Source: Dolichospermum sp. FACHB-1091 (lineage in GTDB: Bacteria > Cyanobacteriota > Cyanobacteriia > Cyanobacteriales > Nostocaceae). From it: a stretch of 64,000 nucleotides of DNA. The notes beneath the pieces are model-generated. The model made no database searches and was not told the origin of the DNA. It saw only the letters and a program-made list of their open reading frames with translations. A program made the translations under genes and the position numbers. Positions 42,756 to 51,938 of the stretch are shown here, in pieces. The DNA lies in assembly GCF_014697585.1 (NCBI RefSeq), contig NZ_JACJSB010000002.1, positions 186,001 through 250,000 of the forward strand, written 5' to 3'. Each line of letters opens with the position of its first letter. Position 1 is the stretch's first letter.

Positions 42756-43540
42756 TATACACCCACTCCCAAAACTTCCTCCAGCACCCAATCATAACCG
42801 CGAGATTCTAACTCTAAGGCTAACTCCTTACCACCACTTTTAATAATTCGTCCTTGTGCCATCACATGAACAAAATCAGGGACAATATAATCAAGAAGAC
42901 GCTGATAGTGAGTAATCATAATTGTGGCATTTTCGGGACTTGTTAAGCGATTAACCCCATTAGCGACAATTTTGAGAGCGTCAATATCCAAACCAGAATC
43001 AGTCTCATCTAAAATGGCTAATTTAGGTTCTAAAATAGCCATTTGTAGGATTTCATTGCGCTTCTTTTCCCCACCGGAAAAACCCTCATTCACACTGCGA
43101 CTAAGGAAAGAGGAATTCATTTTGACAATATCCAATTTTTCCTGAACTAAATCATCAAAATCGAAAGCGTCAACCTCCTCCAAACCTCTAGATTTCTGAC
43201 GAGAATTATAAGCAACTCGTAAAAAATCTAAATTACTGACACCGGGAATTTCCAGAGGGTATTGAAAAGCTAAAAACACACCACCCCTAGCCCGTTCCTC
43301 CGGTGACATTTCCAAAAGATTTTGGTTTTGAAAAACCACATCACCACCAGTAACAGTATAAGCTGGATGTCCCGCCAAAACCTTAGAAAAAGTGCTTTTT
43401 CCCGAACCATTTGGACCCATAATCGCGTGAACTTCTCCAGCGCGAACCTGCAAATTCAACCCCTTTAAAATCGGAGTTCCATCAACATCAGCGGTCAAAT
43501 TCTGAACCGACAAAATCAAATCACTATTCTCAACAATCAT
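42755..43540 (-). CDS. sufC: Fe-S assembly ATPase SufC
   Basis: The 261-residue ABC-type ATPase shows Walker [16 protein letters not shown], the Q-loop [10 protein letters not shown], signature [14 protein letters not shown], Walker [13 protein letters not shown] and the switch His in MITHYQRLL. It drives conformational changes of SufBD. The start at 43540 (MIVENSDLI) is chosen because AGGAAGAGAAG lies directly upstream. An upstream in-frame extension to 43603 runs through the dispersed 23-bp repeat and is rejected. Confidence 0.96.
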   Translation of the reverse strand: MIVENSDLILSVQNLTADVDGTPILKGLNLQVRAGEVHAIMGPNGSGKSTFSKVLAGHPAYTVTGGDVVFQNQNLLEMSPEERARGGVFLAFQYPLEIPGVSNLDFLRVAYNSRQKSRGLEEVDAFDFDDLVQEKLDIVKMNSSFLSRSVNEGFSGGEKKRNEILQMAILEPKLAILDETDSGLDIDALKIVANGVNRLTSPENATIMITHYQRLLDYIVPDFVHVMAQGRIIKSGGKELALELESRGYDWVLEEVLGVGV

Positions 43541-43566
43541 CTTCTCTTCCTCTCTTTCTCTGGGTA

Positions 43567-43589
43567 CTCTGTGCCTGGAGTGGTTCGTT
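43567..43589. repeat. 23-bp dispersed repeat between sufB and sufC
   Basis: CTCTGTGCCTGGAGTGGTTC plus GTT fills most of the 52-bp sufB-sufC gap and matches copies at 3415-3437 and, inverted, 41291-41313. Confidence 0.8.
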
Positions 43590-43592
43590 TTC

Positions 43593-45032
43593 TTAACCCA
43601 CACTACCTTCTAGTTTCAGACTTAACAACTTATCAGCCTCAACAGCGAACTCCATAGGAAGCTGATTAAAAACATCCTTACAGAAACCGCTAATCATCAT
43701 TGAAATAGCATCTTCCGCAGAAATACCCCGTTGAGCGAAAAAGAATAATTGATCTTCACCGATTTTAGAAGTAGAAGCTTCATGTTCAACCTTTCCCGTA
43801 TTATTCTGAACTTGAATATAAGGAAAAGTATTAGCTTGAGCATTATCACCAATTAACATCGAATCACATTGGGAATAATTTCTCGCACCTTTAGCAGTAG
43901 GATTAATCTTCACCAAACCCCGGTAACTATTACTAGATTTACCAGCAGAAATACCTTTAGAAATAATTGTACTGCGGGTATTTTTGCCAATGTGAATCAT
44001 TTTCGTACCTGTATCAGCTTGCTGCTTATGATTTGTTAATGCAACGGAGTAAAATTCACCGACGGAATTATCACCAACTAAGACGCAACTAGGGTACTTC
44101 CAAGTAATAGCTGAACCTGTTTCTACTTGAGTCCAAGATATCTTAGAATTAACACCTTGACACAAACCACGTTTAGTAACAAAGTTGTAAATTCCGCCTT
44201 TACCATTTGCATCACCTGCGTACCAGTTTTGCACGGTAGAATATTTAATTTCTGCATTATCTAAAGCAACCAATTCCACAACGGCGGCGTGTAATTGATT
44301 GCTGTCGTACATTGGTGCTGTACAACCTTCTAAATAGGAAACATAACTATCTGCTTCCGCGACAATTAATGTCCGTTCAAATTGTCCTGTATCACCGGAG
44401 TTAATGCGGAAATAGGTTGACAATTCCATAGGACATTTTACGCCCTTGGGGATATAAACGAAAGAACCATCACTAAATACCGCTGCATTTAAAGCAGCAA
44501 AGTAATTATCAGCAATAGGAACAACGCTACCCAAATATTTTTTAATTAGTTCTGGGTGTTCTTGTAAAGCTTCGGAAATAGAGCAAAATATGACACCATC
44601 TTCCGCGAGTTTTTCTTTAAATGTAGTCGCCACCGAAACACTATCAAAAATCGCATCAACAGCAACATTAGCTAATCGTTTTTGTTCGGAAAGAGAAATA
44701 CCCAATTTTTCAAAAGTTTCCAATAATGTGGGGTCAACTTCATCCAAACTATTGAGTTTTGCTTTCTTTTGTTTCGGTGCGGAATAGTAAATAATATCTT
44801 GATAATTAATAGGCGGATATTTGACATGAGGCCAAGTTGGTTCTGTCATTTTCAGCCATTGGTGATAGGCGCGGAGGCGATATTCCAGCATAAATTCCGG
44901 TTCGTTCTTTTTAGCGGAAATTAGGCGGACAACATCTTCGCTTAACCCACGGGGGATAGTATCAGCTTCAATATCGGTAACAAAGCCGTACTTGTAAGGT
45001 TGGTTGACTAAGGTGGTGACAGATGCGCTCAT
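43593..45032 (-). CDS. sufB: Fe-S cluster scaffold protein SufB
   Basis: The 479-residue protein is full length. It contains [100 protein letters not shown] and [20 protein letters not shown]. It is the first gene of sufBCDS, which in cyanobacteria is the main iron-sulfur assembly system. Transcription starts in the 232-bp intergenic region shared with the divergent repressor gene sufR, which contains a perfect operator. Confidence 0.98.
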   Translation of the reverse strand: MSASVTTLVNQPYKYGFVTDIEADTIPRGLSEDVVRLISAKKNEPEFMLEYRLRAYHQWLKMTEPTWPHVKYPPINYQDIIYYSAPKQKKAKLNSLDEVDPTLLETFEKLGISLSEQKRLANVAVDAIFDSVSVATTFKEKLAEDGVIFCSISEALQEHPELIKKYLGSVVPIADNYFAALNAAVFSDGSFVYIPKGVKCPMELSTYFRINSGDTGQFERTLIVAEADSYVSYLEGCTAPMYDSNQLHAAVVELVALDNAEIKYSTVQNWYAGDANGKGGIYNFVTKRGLCQGVNSKISWTQVETGSAITWKYPSCVLVGDNSVGEFYSVALTNHKQQADTGTKMIHIGKNTRSTIISKGISAGKSSNSYRGLVKINPTAKGARNYSQCDSMLIGDNAQANTFPYIQVQNNTGKVEHEASTSKIGEDQLFFFAQRGISAEDAISMMISGFCKDVFNQLPMEFAVEADKLLSLKLEGSVG

Positions 45033-45187
45033 CGGTTCTCTTGTGTTCTCTTTAAAGGATGGGCGACGGGTTGCATGATGCTAATTCCCGTTTTTTCTTA
45101 CCGATTGCTAACAAGACTGCTAGAATAGGCTTAACGACTAAAACAATTCGGCGGTTGTTTAATCTACATTTTATTGTACGATAGATT

Positions 45188-45205
45188 AACAACAAGAATG
45201 TTGTT
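45188..45205. promoter_or_regulatory. SufR operator in the sufB-sufR intergenic region
   Basis: AACAAC-AAGAAT-GTTGTT is a perfect inverted repeat containing CAAC-N6-GTTG, the binding site described for cyanobacterial SufR. A wider inverted repeat (GTTGTTTAATCT at about 45153 and AGATTAACAAC at 45183) overlaps it and may add a weaker site. Confidence 0.88.
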
Positions 45206-45264
45206 TTAGTCAAATTTTCTAAAAATTTTATTTTGGGACGTTTGCGAAGCGTCTAGTAGAGAAC

Positions 45265-45936
45265 ATGGCGACTACCCAGCAGACCTCAACTAAGCAAGAT
45301 ATCCTAGAGTATCTATTGAAACACTCACAAGCAACGGCTGTTGAATTGGCTGACTGTTTAGATGTCAGTCCCCAAGCTATTCGCCGTCATTTAAAGGATT
45401 TAGAGACGGAGAAACTAGTTTTGTATTCGGTATCAGCACAGCCGAGTATGGGGAGACCGCAGCACCTTTATCAACTGAGTCAGCAGGGAAGATCCCGCTT
45501 GCAAAAAAACGCTAACCGCTTAAATGATGGTTATGGCGAGTTTGCAATTTCTCTTCTGGACACCTTAGCCGAAACTGTGGGACGTGACCAAGTAAAGTCT
45601 ATTTTACGGAAACAGTGGGAACGCAAAGCCCAAGAATACCGGGAACGGGTGGGTAATGGTTCTTTGCGGGAACGGGTCGCAAGTTTGATAGAGTTGCGAA
45701 AGCAGGAAGGTTTTATGGCGGAATTTCACCCTGTAGAATCAGATGCTAGTGGTGGGGAAAGATTCATTTTTGTAGAACATACCTGCGCTATTTCTGATGT
45801 TGCGGAATCTTTTCCTAGCGTTTGTGGTCATGAGTTGGAAATGTTTGCGGCTATTCTCCCAGATTGTACTGTTGAACGGACTCACTGGTTGATTCATGGT
45901 GAACATCGTTGTGGTTATTTGGTGGAAAAAAGTTAA
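45265..45936 (+). CDS. sufR: Iron-sulfur-responsive repressor SufR
   Basis: The 223-residue protein has an N-terminal DeoR-type winged helix (KQDILEYLLKHSQATAVELA, VSPQAIRRHLKDLETEKL). The C-terminal region has four cysteines with spacing C-x12-C-x13-C-x14-C (HTCAIS, SVCGHE, PDCTVE, HRCGYL), exactly the SufR cluster-binding pattern. It senses a [4Fe-4S] cluster and represses sufBCDS and itself when clusters are sufficient. It is divergent from sufB, with the operator between them. Confidence 0.97.
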   Translation: MATTQQTSTKQDILEYLLKHSQATAVELADCLDVSPQAIRRHLKDLETEKLVLYSVSAQPSMGRPQHLYQLSQQGRSRLQKNANRLNDGYGEFAISLLDTLAETVGRDQVKSILRKQWERKAQEYRERVGNGSLRERVASLIELRKQEGFMAEFHPVESDASGGERFIFVEHTCAISDVAESFPSVCGHELEMFAAILPDCTVERTHWLIHGEHRCGYLVEKS

Positions 45937-45966
45937 TTAGGGGTTATTTGTATGCTTCTATACCCA

Positions 45967-45986
45967 CCCGGAAATTGGTTTCCGGG
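45967..45986. terminator. Hairpin downstream of sufR
   Basis: CCCGGAAA-TTGG-TTTCCGGG is a perfect 8-bp stem 30 bases after the sufR stop. There is no T run after it, so it may be a weak terminator or an RNA-stabilising stem. Confidence 0.45.
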
Positions 45987-46103
45987 ATAATGGCTTAACT
46001 ACGTTAAAATGTACTTGTGTTAACTAAATAAATTGTTACTTTACAAAAGTATTAAAAATATATAAACTAAATAAAAAATTGTATTATTTTTCAGGTATAT
46101 ATT

Positions 46104-46799
46104 TTGCATCCACAACAGATTAGGGAAAAACTAAAATCATTAATTGAGGAAGCCTCAAGCATAGATCCCAATTTAGCAATTAAGTTAAACCAGATTAACA
46201 ACTGGATTAAAGATGTGAAACCTGGTACACTGATGTCTAAACGTTTTGTTCTTTTGTTTTTACAACAATTTATTCGAGATGCAGAAATTAGACTTCATAT
46301 AAAACGTTTAACTTCTGAAGCAGAAAGACAAGACTTTTATGAATCAATGACACCTCCTGAAAGATACTGGTATGGTGAATTGTTTCCTAGATGGTTAAGT
46401 AAAAATGACCCCAAATTTTATATTTGGAGAAAAAAATTAATGTCTGGTGAGTTCAATCAGGAGGATGAAAAATTAATTAATTTGATTGCTGATGTAATTA
46501 AACGGAATGGTGGTCAAGTCTTACAACGCTATATTATAGACTTATCTATGGCAAGTGATATAATAGTTAGTAGTATTCAAGAACAATCCCTTTGTATTCA
46601 ACTGACTAGCCAATCTCAAGAATTTACACAAACAAAAGCTGATGATTGGGAAGATACTTTAATTTCTTGGGGAATAGAGAGAGGATTATTTTTAAGTTTT
46701 AATCCTGGTGAAAGTGATTTTATCAATCAAATAGTTAATTTAGCACTAGATAAGAGTGATAATCTGAACAATGGTATTTATCAAAAAATAAATTTATAG
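46104..46799 (+). CDS. Hypothetical protein
   Basis: The 231-residue protein has no recognised domain. It begins (TTG start) MHPQQIREKLKSLIEEASSI, with a helical body including WIKDVKPGTLMSKRFVLLFL and MTPPERYWYGELFPRWLSKN. The TTG at 46104 is preceded by CAGG about 9 bases upstream; the next in-frame ATG would remove 43 residues. It is followed after 49 bp by another small gene on the same strand. Membrane segments are not evident. Confidence 0.6.
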   Translation: MHPQQIREKLKSLIEEASSIDPNLAIKLNQINNWIKDVKPGTLMSKRFVLLFLQQFIRDAEIRLHIKRLTSEAERQDFYESMTPPERYWYGELFPRWLSKNDPKFYIWRKKLMSGEFNQEDEKLINLIADVIKRNGGQVLQRYIIDLSMASDIIVSSIQEQSLCIQLTSQSQEFTQTKADDWEDTLISWGIERGLFLSFNPGESDFINQIVNLALDKSDNLNNGIYQKINL

Positions 46800-46848
46800 T
46801 GTTTCGTTAGTTTGATTATGTATATCAAAAATTCTCACAGAGGTAATT

Positions 46849-47319
46849 ATGATTAACCAAGAAATTACAAAAGAAAGTCAAAAAAGACTAGAACAGTTTT
46901 TACAGCATTTAGAATCAGCCCGTCAATTAGAAGATGATATCAGAAAATATGGGTTAGAAGCGGCTGATTTATATTTTGAAGATATAGATAGTGATTGGTT
47001 GGAAACTTGGGGGGATGATGACAATGAACCGGGTTATATTGAGAAAATGACTACTTTCTTAGAAAGTGATGATGTAGTTGCGGTGGAGGTAAGAAAACAT
47101 TTACAGAATAAATCTATGGATGAAATTATTGGTGGTTTGGAATATTGTTTGAGTCAATTAACAAAGAAAGATCGGATTTTTGCAGCTAAGGATTTTTTAT
47201 TTGGTGATGTTATGGTTTCTGGAAGTTGTCGCGCTTCTGGTAGTAGTGATATTAATGAGGTTGAGTTGTTGGAATTAGCGGAAGATTTGATGGAGAAGTT
47301 GAGAGAGATTTTAGGGTAA
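46849..47319 (+). CDS. Hypothetical acidic protein
   Basis: The 156-residue, strongly acidic and mostly helical protein starts MINQEITKESQKRLEQFLQH, with WLETWGDDDNEPGYIEKMTT and a C-terminal helix LLELAEDLMEKLREILG. AGAGG lies 8 bases before the ATG. No family is recognised. Its position directly after another hypothetical gene on the same strand suggests a small operon. Confidence 0.65.
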   Translation: MINQEITKESQKRLEQFLQHLESARQLEDDIRKYGLEAADLYFEDIDSDWLETWGDDDNEPGYIEKMTTFLESDDVVAVEVRKHLQNKSMDEIIGGLEYCLSQLTKKDRIFAAKDFLFGDVMVSGSCRASGSSDINEVELLELAEDLMEKLREILG

Positions 47320-47322
47320 TTC

Positions 47323-47637
47323 TTATTTAATCAATTGAGGTAAATCTTCCACTTGTCTAATATTATCCCAATCAATTATCGCAACCCAAATATTTTCTTC
47401 TGGAGAATGTTTAACTATTCCTTCAACTTCTAAATCTTCGCTATAAAAAGTTAGTATTTTACCATTTTGTAATTCAATTTTCTGACGTGCTAAATCTTCC
47501 ATTGTGCCAATATAATTTAACCGCAAATTACTATCTTCATCAGCATTATTAAAGTCTGCGAAAACTCTCAATTTGTTATTTAATATTTGTTGATTTATTT
47601 CATTTTGAGGATTGAAAAAATTAATTGGTGTATTCAT
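47323..47637 (-). CDS. Hypothetical small protein
   Basis: The 104-residue protein starts MNTPINFFNPQNEINQQILN and includes LRLNYIGTMEDLARQKIELQ, EGIVKHSPEENIWVAIIDWD and NIRQVEDLPQLIK. Short proteins of this look are frequent in Nostocales genomes, but I know no function. It is convergent with the upstream plus-strand gene, with stop codons 3 bp apart. Confidence 0.6.
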   Translation of the reverse strand: MNTPINFFNPQNEINQQILNNKLRVFADFNNADEDSNLRLNYIGTMEDLARQKIELQNGKILTFYSEDLEVEGIVKHSPEENIWVAIIDWDNIRQVEDLPQLIK

Positions 47638-47799
47638 AAGTCATCACTAGCTTGGGGAAATGCTATATACACAATAATCACTTTACCAGTAATTGTTAAT
47701 TCAAGATATTGCGTGAGAATCAAAAAATTAGCATATTTACCCAAATCATACCCAACTGTGCCAAAATGTACATAACTATATTTTAGGGATTTATAACCT

Positions 47800-49344
47800 A
47801 TGGTTTGGCAAAAGGGGTATAAATTACAGGGTGGAAGATACGTTATCGAAAAAGTTCTGGGAGAAGGTGGTTTTGGAATTACGTATCAAGCACAACATAC
47901 ACTTTTAAAGCAGTGGGTAGTGATAAAAACGCCGAATGAAATCCTAAAAAATGATTCTGAATACCCCAATTATGTAAAAAGATTTATTCAAGAAGGACGC
48001 AAATTAGCAAAACTTTCTCAACAACCACACCCAAATATTGTCCGTGTAACTGAATTATTTGAAGAAGGTAAAACATATTGTTTAGTAATGGACTTTGTAC
48101 CCGGTGAAAGTTTATTTAATTTAGTCCAAAAAAGGGGAGCATTACCAGAAGTAGAAGCGGTAGGATATATAAAACAAATTGGAGAGGCTTTAATTTTTGT
48201 TCATCATCAGGGTTTAGTTCATCGGGATGCACACCCTGGTAATATTATGGTACAAAAAAATGGCAAAGCTGTTTTAATTGACTTTGGAATTGCTGGGGAA
48301 ATAATGCCCCAAGATGGATATTTTACTTCTCATCATCCCGCTAATATTGCTTTTGCACCTTATGAACAAATGGGAGGTAATAGACAAGTAACCATTGATG
48401 TTTATACTCTAGCAGCTTCTTTATATTATACAGTTACAGGTAAACGTCCTGAAAGTTCGCTGGATAGAAAATTATATAATAAGCCTTTAATTCCTCCTAA
48501 TAAATATGTTGTTTGTATTAGTAATGAGTTGAATTGGGCAATTCTGAAAGGTATGAATTTAGAAGCGGAAAATCGTCCGCAATCTATGAGAGAATGGTTA
48601 AAATTATTGCCTGATTTTAGTTATCAGGTTTATCAGGTTAGTCAGAAAATAGAACATCAAACTATTAGAACTGAGAAAACTGTTCCTGTTATTGTAGGTG
48701 CTAATAATTCTCCTAATGTTAGGGTAAGTAGTAAGAATATTCCTTTGGTTCAATTGGGCTTTATTGGTTTTTTGTTGTCACTAGGTTACATTACTTTCTA
48801 TTATTCAATTCTCGGATTTTTCTCAGGAGCTAGTCTTATTGCTATAGCTGGTTCTTATGCTTGTGCTATTGCTATTGCGTTTACTATTGCTATAGATAGT
48901 GATATTGGTTTTTTTATTGCTAGTGGTAATGGTATTGTTACTGCTATTGTTATTGCGCGTGCAATTGCTAGTGGTAGTGATAGTGATATTGCTAGTCATA
49001 CTGCTTTTGCTATTGCTCTTGCTATTGCTGTCGCTATTGCTATTACAAGTTATACTGCTAGTGATATTTCTAATGCTAATGCTAATGCTATTGCTAGTTT
49101 TTCTTGTTTGTTAATAACAATAATTTTAGGTGTAAACTATGGTTGGTCTGGTCTTGCAGTTAGTATTGTAATATGGATTTTATGTATTTTCTGTATTTTT
49201 GCTTATACCTCTGCAAATAAAAAGCTAGAACAGCAATCTTTGAGTAAGTGGAAGCAGTTTTTCACTTATGCGGCTACATCTTCAATAGGCTTATTTTTAG
49301 GCTGGTTACTTTATCAATTATTCCCCATATTTGGACATCGCTAA
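47800..49344 (+). CDS. Membrane-anchored serine/threonine protein kinase
   Basis: The 514-residue protein has a kinase domain at ~10-275: glycine loop VLGEGGFGITYQA, ATP-lysine in WVVIKTPNE (Lys43), catalytic loop VHRDAHPGNIM (His140), DFG in LIDFGIAGE (Asp161) and an APYEQ activation segment. HRD-A-HPGN replaces HRDLKPxN, a variant common in cyanobacterial kinases. Residues ~315-510 are very hydrophobic. About 100 of them are near-alternating Ala/Ile with Ser/Asp/Thr (AIAIAFTIAIDSD, AIALAIAVAIAIT), making several membrane segments. The hydrophobic part is encoded by a degenerate (GCT ATT)n tract. Confidence 0.88.
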   Translation: MVWQKGYKLQGGRYVIEKVLGEGGFGITYQAQHTLLKQWVVIKTPNEILKNDSEYPNYVKRFIQEGRKLAKLSQQPHPNIVRVTELFEEGKTYCLVMDFVPGESLFNLVQKRGALPEVEAVGYIKQIGEALIFVHHQGLVHRDAHPGNIMVQKNGKAVLIDFGIAGEIMPQDGYFTSHHPANIAFAPYEQMGGNRQVTIDVYTLAASLYYTVTGKRPESSLDRKLYNKPLIPPNKYVVCISNELNWAILKGMNLEAENRPQSMREWLKLLPDFSYQVYQVSQKIEHQTIRTEKTVPVIVGANNSPNVRVSSKNIPLVQLGFIGFLLSLGYITFYYSILGFFSGASLIAIAGSYACAIAIAFTIAIDSDIGFFIASGNGIVTAIVIARAIASGSDSDIASHTAFAIALAIAVAIAITSYTASDISNANANAIASFSCLLITIILGVNYGWSGLAVSIVIWILCIFCIFAYTSANKKLEQQSLSKWKQFFTYAATSSIGLFLGWLLYQLFPIFGHR

Positions 49345-49419
49345 ACCCCTACATTTCTTATCCTCTTATGATACAATATAATCGAGTTCCAAAAATCTAA
49401 CTACATAAATATAAAAAAT

Positions 49420-49701
49420 ATGAACAACCTATCAATTCCAGCGCAAACATTACAGGAAGCATGGGAAAAAGGTTTACAGCAAGGCTTAACCCAAGTTGCT
49501 GTAAATATGTTACGAGAAGGTATTGATTTAGATTTTATCGTCAAACTAACTGGACTGCCATTAGAAGTAGTTAAAAATTTACAAGCTGTTGATACAGATG
49601 ATAATAAAATATTGGTCAAAGAATTTTTAGAAGTGAGTGAATCATCATTAAATAAAATTTGGCTTAATCCAGAGGAAGACGAAGCATGGAAGGATCTATA
49701 G
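49420..49701 (+). CDS. Small protein resembling a Rpn-type tail joined to an antitoxin tail
   Basis: The 93-residue protein contains EAWEKGLQQGLTQVAVNMLR and GIDLDFIVKLTGLPLEVVKN, like the C-terminal tail of cyanobacterial Rpn/PDDEXK transposase-like proteins. It ends KEFLEVSESSLNKIWLNPEE and DEAWKDL, like the toxin-contacting end of VapB-type antitoxins. It may be a remnant or a chimera. No toxin follows in frame; a hicBA pair begins 62 bp later. Confidence 0.5.
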   Translation: MNNLSIPAQTLQEAWEKGLQQGLTQVAVNMLREGIDLDFIVKLTGLPLEVVKNLQAVDTDDNKILVKEFLEVSESSLNKIWLNPEEDEAWKDL

Positions 49702-49762
49702 AACTTTCCTTTGTGTTATAATAAAATTTGAATATTGCTAACTTTATTAGTACACTATCGCC

Positions 49763-49990
49763 ATGACAAATAAAACCATCAAAAACAAAGAATTTTATGT
49801 AGTAATTGAAAGAGATGAAGATGGTATATATATTGGTGAAGTTCCTCAACTTAAAGCCTGTTATAGTCAAGGAGAAACTATTGATGAATTAATGAAAAAT
49901 ATTAAGGAAGTTATTGAAATGTGTTTAGAAGAACTAGAAGAGGAATCAATAACTGAATTTATTGGTGTGCAAAAAGTAATATTATCATGA
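49763..49990 (+). CDS. hicB: HicB-family antitoxin
   Basis: The 75-residue protein has the HicB partial RNase H-like fold: KEFYVVIERDEDGIYIGEVP, LKACYSQGETIDELMKNIKE and VIEMCLEELEE. No separate DNA-binding domain is obvious. It overlaps hicA by 4 bp (ATGA). The antitoxin precedes the toxin here, the reverse of the classical hicAB order but frequent in cyanobacteria. It neutralises the HicA mRNA interferase and probably autoregulates. Confidence 0.88.
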   Translation: MTNKTIKNKEFYVVIERDEDGIYIGEVPQLKACYSQGETIDELMKNIKEVIEMCLEELEEESITEFIGVQKVILS

Positions 49991-50214
49991 CTAAATTACC
50001 AACAATTACAGGAGAAGAACTGATTGCTGCATTAGAAAAAGCAGGTTTTTATATAGTCAGACAAAAGGGAAGTCATGTAAGAATGAAACATGAAGATAAT
50101 CGAGTTGTTTCTATTCCTTCTCATAGTGGTAAAACTATCGGAAAAGGTTTATTAGTAAAAATAATTCGAGATGCAGATTTAACTAAAGATGAACTGATAG
50201 AACTTTTAAATTAG
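49987..50214 (+). CDS. hicA: HicA mRNA interferase toxin
   Basis: The 75-residue protein has LPTITGEELIAALEKAGFYI and QKGSHVRMKHEDNRVVSIPS, with the catalytic His in GSHVRM, and HSGKTIGKGLLVKIIRDADL: a typical dsRBD-like HicA. It degrades mRNA when free of HicB. It appears complete and is translationally coupled to hicB through the ATGA overlap. Confidence 0.92.
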   Translation: MTKLPTITGEELIAALEKAGFYIVRQKGSHVRMKHEDNRVVSIPSHSGKTIGKGLLVKIIRDADLTKDELIELLN

Positions 50215-50283
50215 TTGTTAAGGAGAATTTTCCTTATTCCCTAAAGTGATATAATAGAACAATTAAAACTGCGAGGTGAATTT

Positions 50284-50931
50284 ATGGTAACTCTAGCACC
50301 TACTCACAGCAACACTCACACCAATAGCGTTATCCTCCATAATATTTCTTGGAATACTTTTGAAAGGATTTTATTAGAAACAGGTGATGATCGCCATCAC
50401 AGGTTTACTTATAATCAGGGAATATTAGAAATTATGACTCCATTAATGCCCCATGAACATAATAATCGTTTGTTACAAAATCTAATTATTGTTTTAGTTG
50501 AAGAATTAAATCTCAATGTCAAAAGCACAGGTTCATTAACTTGTAAAAGAGAAGATTTAGTTAGAGGTGTAGAACCTGATTCTAGTTTCTATATTCAAAA
50601 TGAACTAATCATGAGAAATAAAACAAGTTTAGATTTAACTCAAGATCCCCCACCTGATTTAGTGATAGAAGTTGATTATGCTAGTTCTTCTATTGATAAA
50701 TTACCGATTTATTTAGCTTTAGGTGTTCCTGAAGTTTGGCGTTATGATGAACCTGTGATGCAAATTTATAGTTTATCTGAGGATAAATATATTCCTTGTA
50801 ATGGTTCACCAACCTTTGCGAATTTACCTTTAAATACAGAAGTTCCTCAGTTTTTAGCTTCTAGTTTACAAGTGGGTGAGGTGTCAATGATTAAGAATTT
50901 TCGGAGTTGGTTAAAAACACAAATTTCCTGA
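50284..50931 (+). CDS. Uma2 family (DUF820) endonuclease-like protein
   Basis: The 215-residue protein has LHNISWNTFERILLETGDDR, FTYNQGILEIMTPLMPHEHN, GVEPDSSFYIQNELIMRNKT, PPPDLVIEVDYASSSIDKL and ALGVPEVWRYDEPVMQIYSL. It is a complete Uma2 domain, paralogous to the gene at 38564-39202 with the same conserved EPDS and PDL-(A/V)-(V/I)-E positions. It lies 69 bp after hicA on the same strand. GCGAGGTGA provides a ribosome site. Its function is unknown. Confidence 0.88.
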   Translation: MVTLAPTHSNTHTNSVILHNISWNTFERILLETGDDRHHRFTYNQGILEIMTPLMPHEHNNRLLQNLIIVLVEELNLNVKSTGSLTCKREDLVRGVEPDSSFYIQNELIMRNKTSLDLTQDPPPDLVIEVDYASSSIDKLPIYLALGVPEVWRYDEPVMQIYSLSEDKYIPCNGSPTFANLPLNTEVPQFLASSLQVGEVSMIKNFRSWLKTQIS

Positions 50932-51074
50932 TTAAATTAAGAAATCGGGAATCTGGGTATTATGTTTTTTAAAGTTGAGTTACTTATTGCTGGGCTTTTA
51001 TTGCTCAGGGTGTACAATAATATGATTTAATGGTAAAAAGGCAACTTCTCGATTAAACAAAATTTTGAATTTTT

Positions 51075-51335
51075 ATGGATATCGCACCTAATCAATCATC
51101 AACCCAATTTTTATCTGCTGAAGAATCTGCTCAAGTTGACGCGGCTTTGTTGTCTTCTCCTGAGAAGTTTTTAACAAGACTGACTATTTCTTCTTTGCGG
51201 ATTTTACAACATATCGCTCAAGAATATGATGTTTCTATTGAGGAATTGACAACAAAGCAAATTATTACCTGGTTTGAAACTGATGCTAAAATTAGAAGAG
51301 AAAAAGGAATTGAGGAAGCATTTCTCAAGTGGTAG
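51075..51335 (+). CDS. Hypothetical small protein
   Basis: The 86-residue protein contains FLSAEESAQVDAALLSSPEK and LRILQHIAQEYDVSIEELTT, and ends IEEAFLKW. It is helical and of unknown function. Small proteins of this kind often neighbour regulatory or toxin-antitoxin genes in cyanobacteria. It is read in the same direction as the Uma2 gene, 143 bp downstream. Confidence 0.6.
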   Translation: MDIAPNQSSTQFLSAEESAQVDAALLSSPEKFLTRLTISSLRILQHIAQEYDVSIEELTTKQIITWFETDAKIRREKGIEEAFLKW

Positions 51336-51395
51336 ATTCAGTAATATTTTATTACTTAAAGATGAATAAATGTTTGCTACAAAATCAGCAAAATA

Positions 51396-51722
51396 TTAAC
51401 GAATTTTTACGGCTGTTCCTGTGGCCGTAATTACTAATAAAACACCAGATTGATCAACATTAATTGTGCCTGTATCAACTGCAATACCAACAACTGCATC
51501 TGCGCCCAAGCGTTGCGCCCTTTGTTCTAATTCTTCCATTGCTTTGCGTTGTCCCTCTTCAAAGAGACGCTCATAGCTACCAGTGCGGCCACCGACAATA
51601 TCCCGAATACTCGCTAAAAAATCCCGCAGGAAATTGCTACCATAAACAACTTCTGCTGTCACAATACCTAGGTATGACTGAATTACAGCACCTTGAATAA
51701 CATCAGTAGTAGTTAAAAGCAT
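51396..51722 (-). CDS. YbjQ family protein (heavy-metal-binding domain-like)
   Basis: The 108-residue protein has the complete YbjQ/DUF74 pattern: MLLTTTDVIQGAVIQSYLGI, GIVTAEVVYGSNFLRDFLAS, GGRTGSYERLFEEGQRKAME and LGADAVVGIAVDTGTI. The family forms pentameric barrels; metal binding has been proposed but not settled. It is monocistronic, with an AT-rich gap of 216 bp to the next divergent gene. Confidence 0.9.
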   Translation of the reverse strand: MLLTTTDVIQGAVIQSYLGIVTAEVVYGSNFLRDFLASIRDIVGGRTGSYERLFEEGQRKAMEELEQRAQRLGADAVVGIAVDTGTINVDQSGVLLVITATGTAVKIR

Positions 51723-51938
51723 AGATCTATTTAAACATTATTGATGAGTACGGATGGGTTGAATTAATTATTAATCTAGTGCTATAGTGCCGAAAATGTC
51801 AAGTGATTTAAGAAAAGATTATTATATATTATAATAATACATATTATGTAAATATGAATAAATAGAGATTACAAAAATAAATATTTTTGTTTTAATGTAT
51901 GAATAAGAACAATTGAAGAAAATCTAGGGAAATTGACT

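Noticed and set aside
45240-45258. GACG-TTTGCGAA-GCGTC hairpin before sufR
   Set aside because: It resembles a fragment of a common cyanobacterial spacer repeat; no specific regulatory role can be supported.
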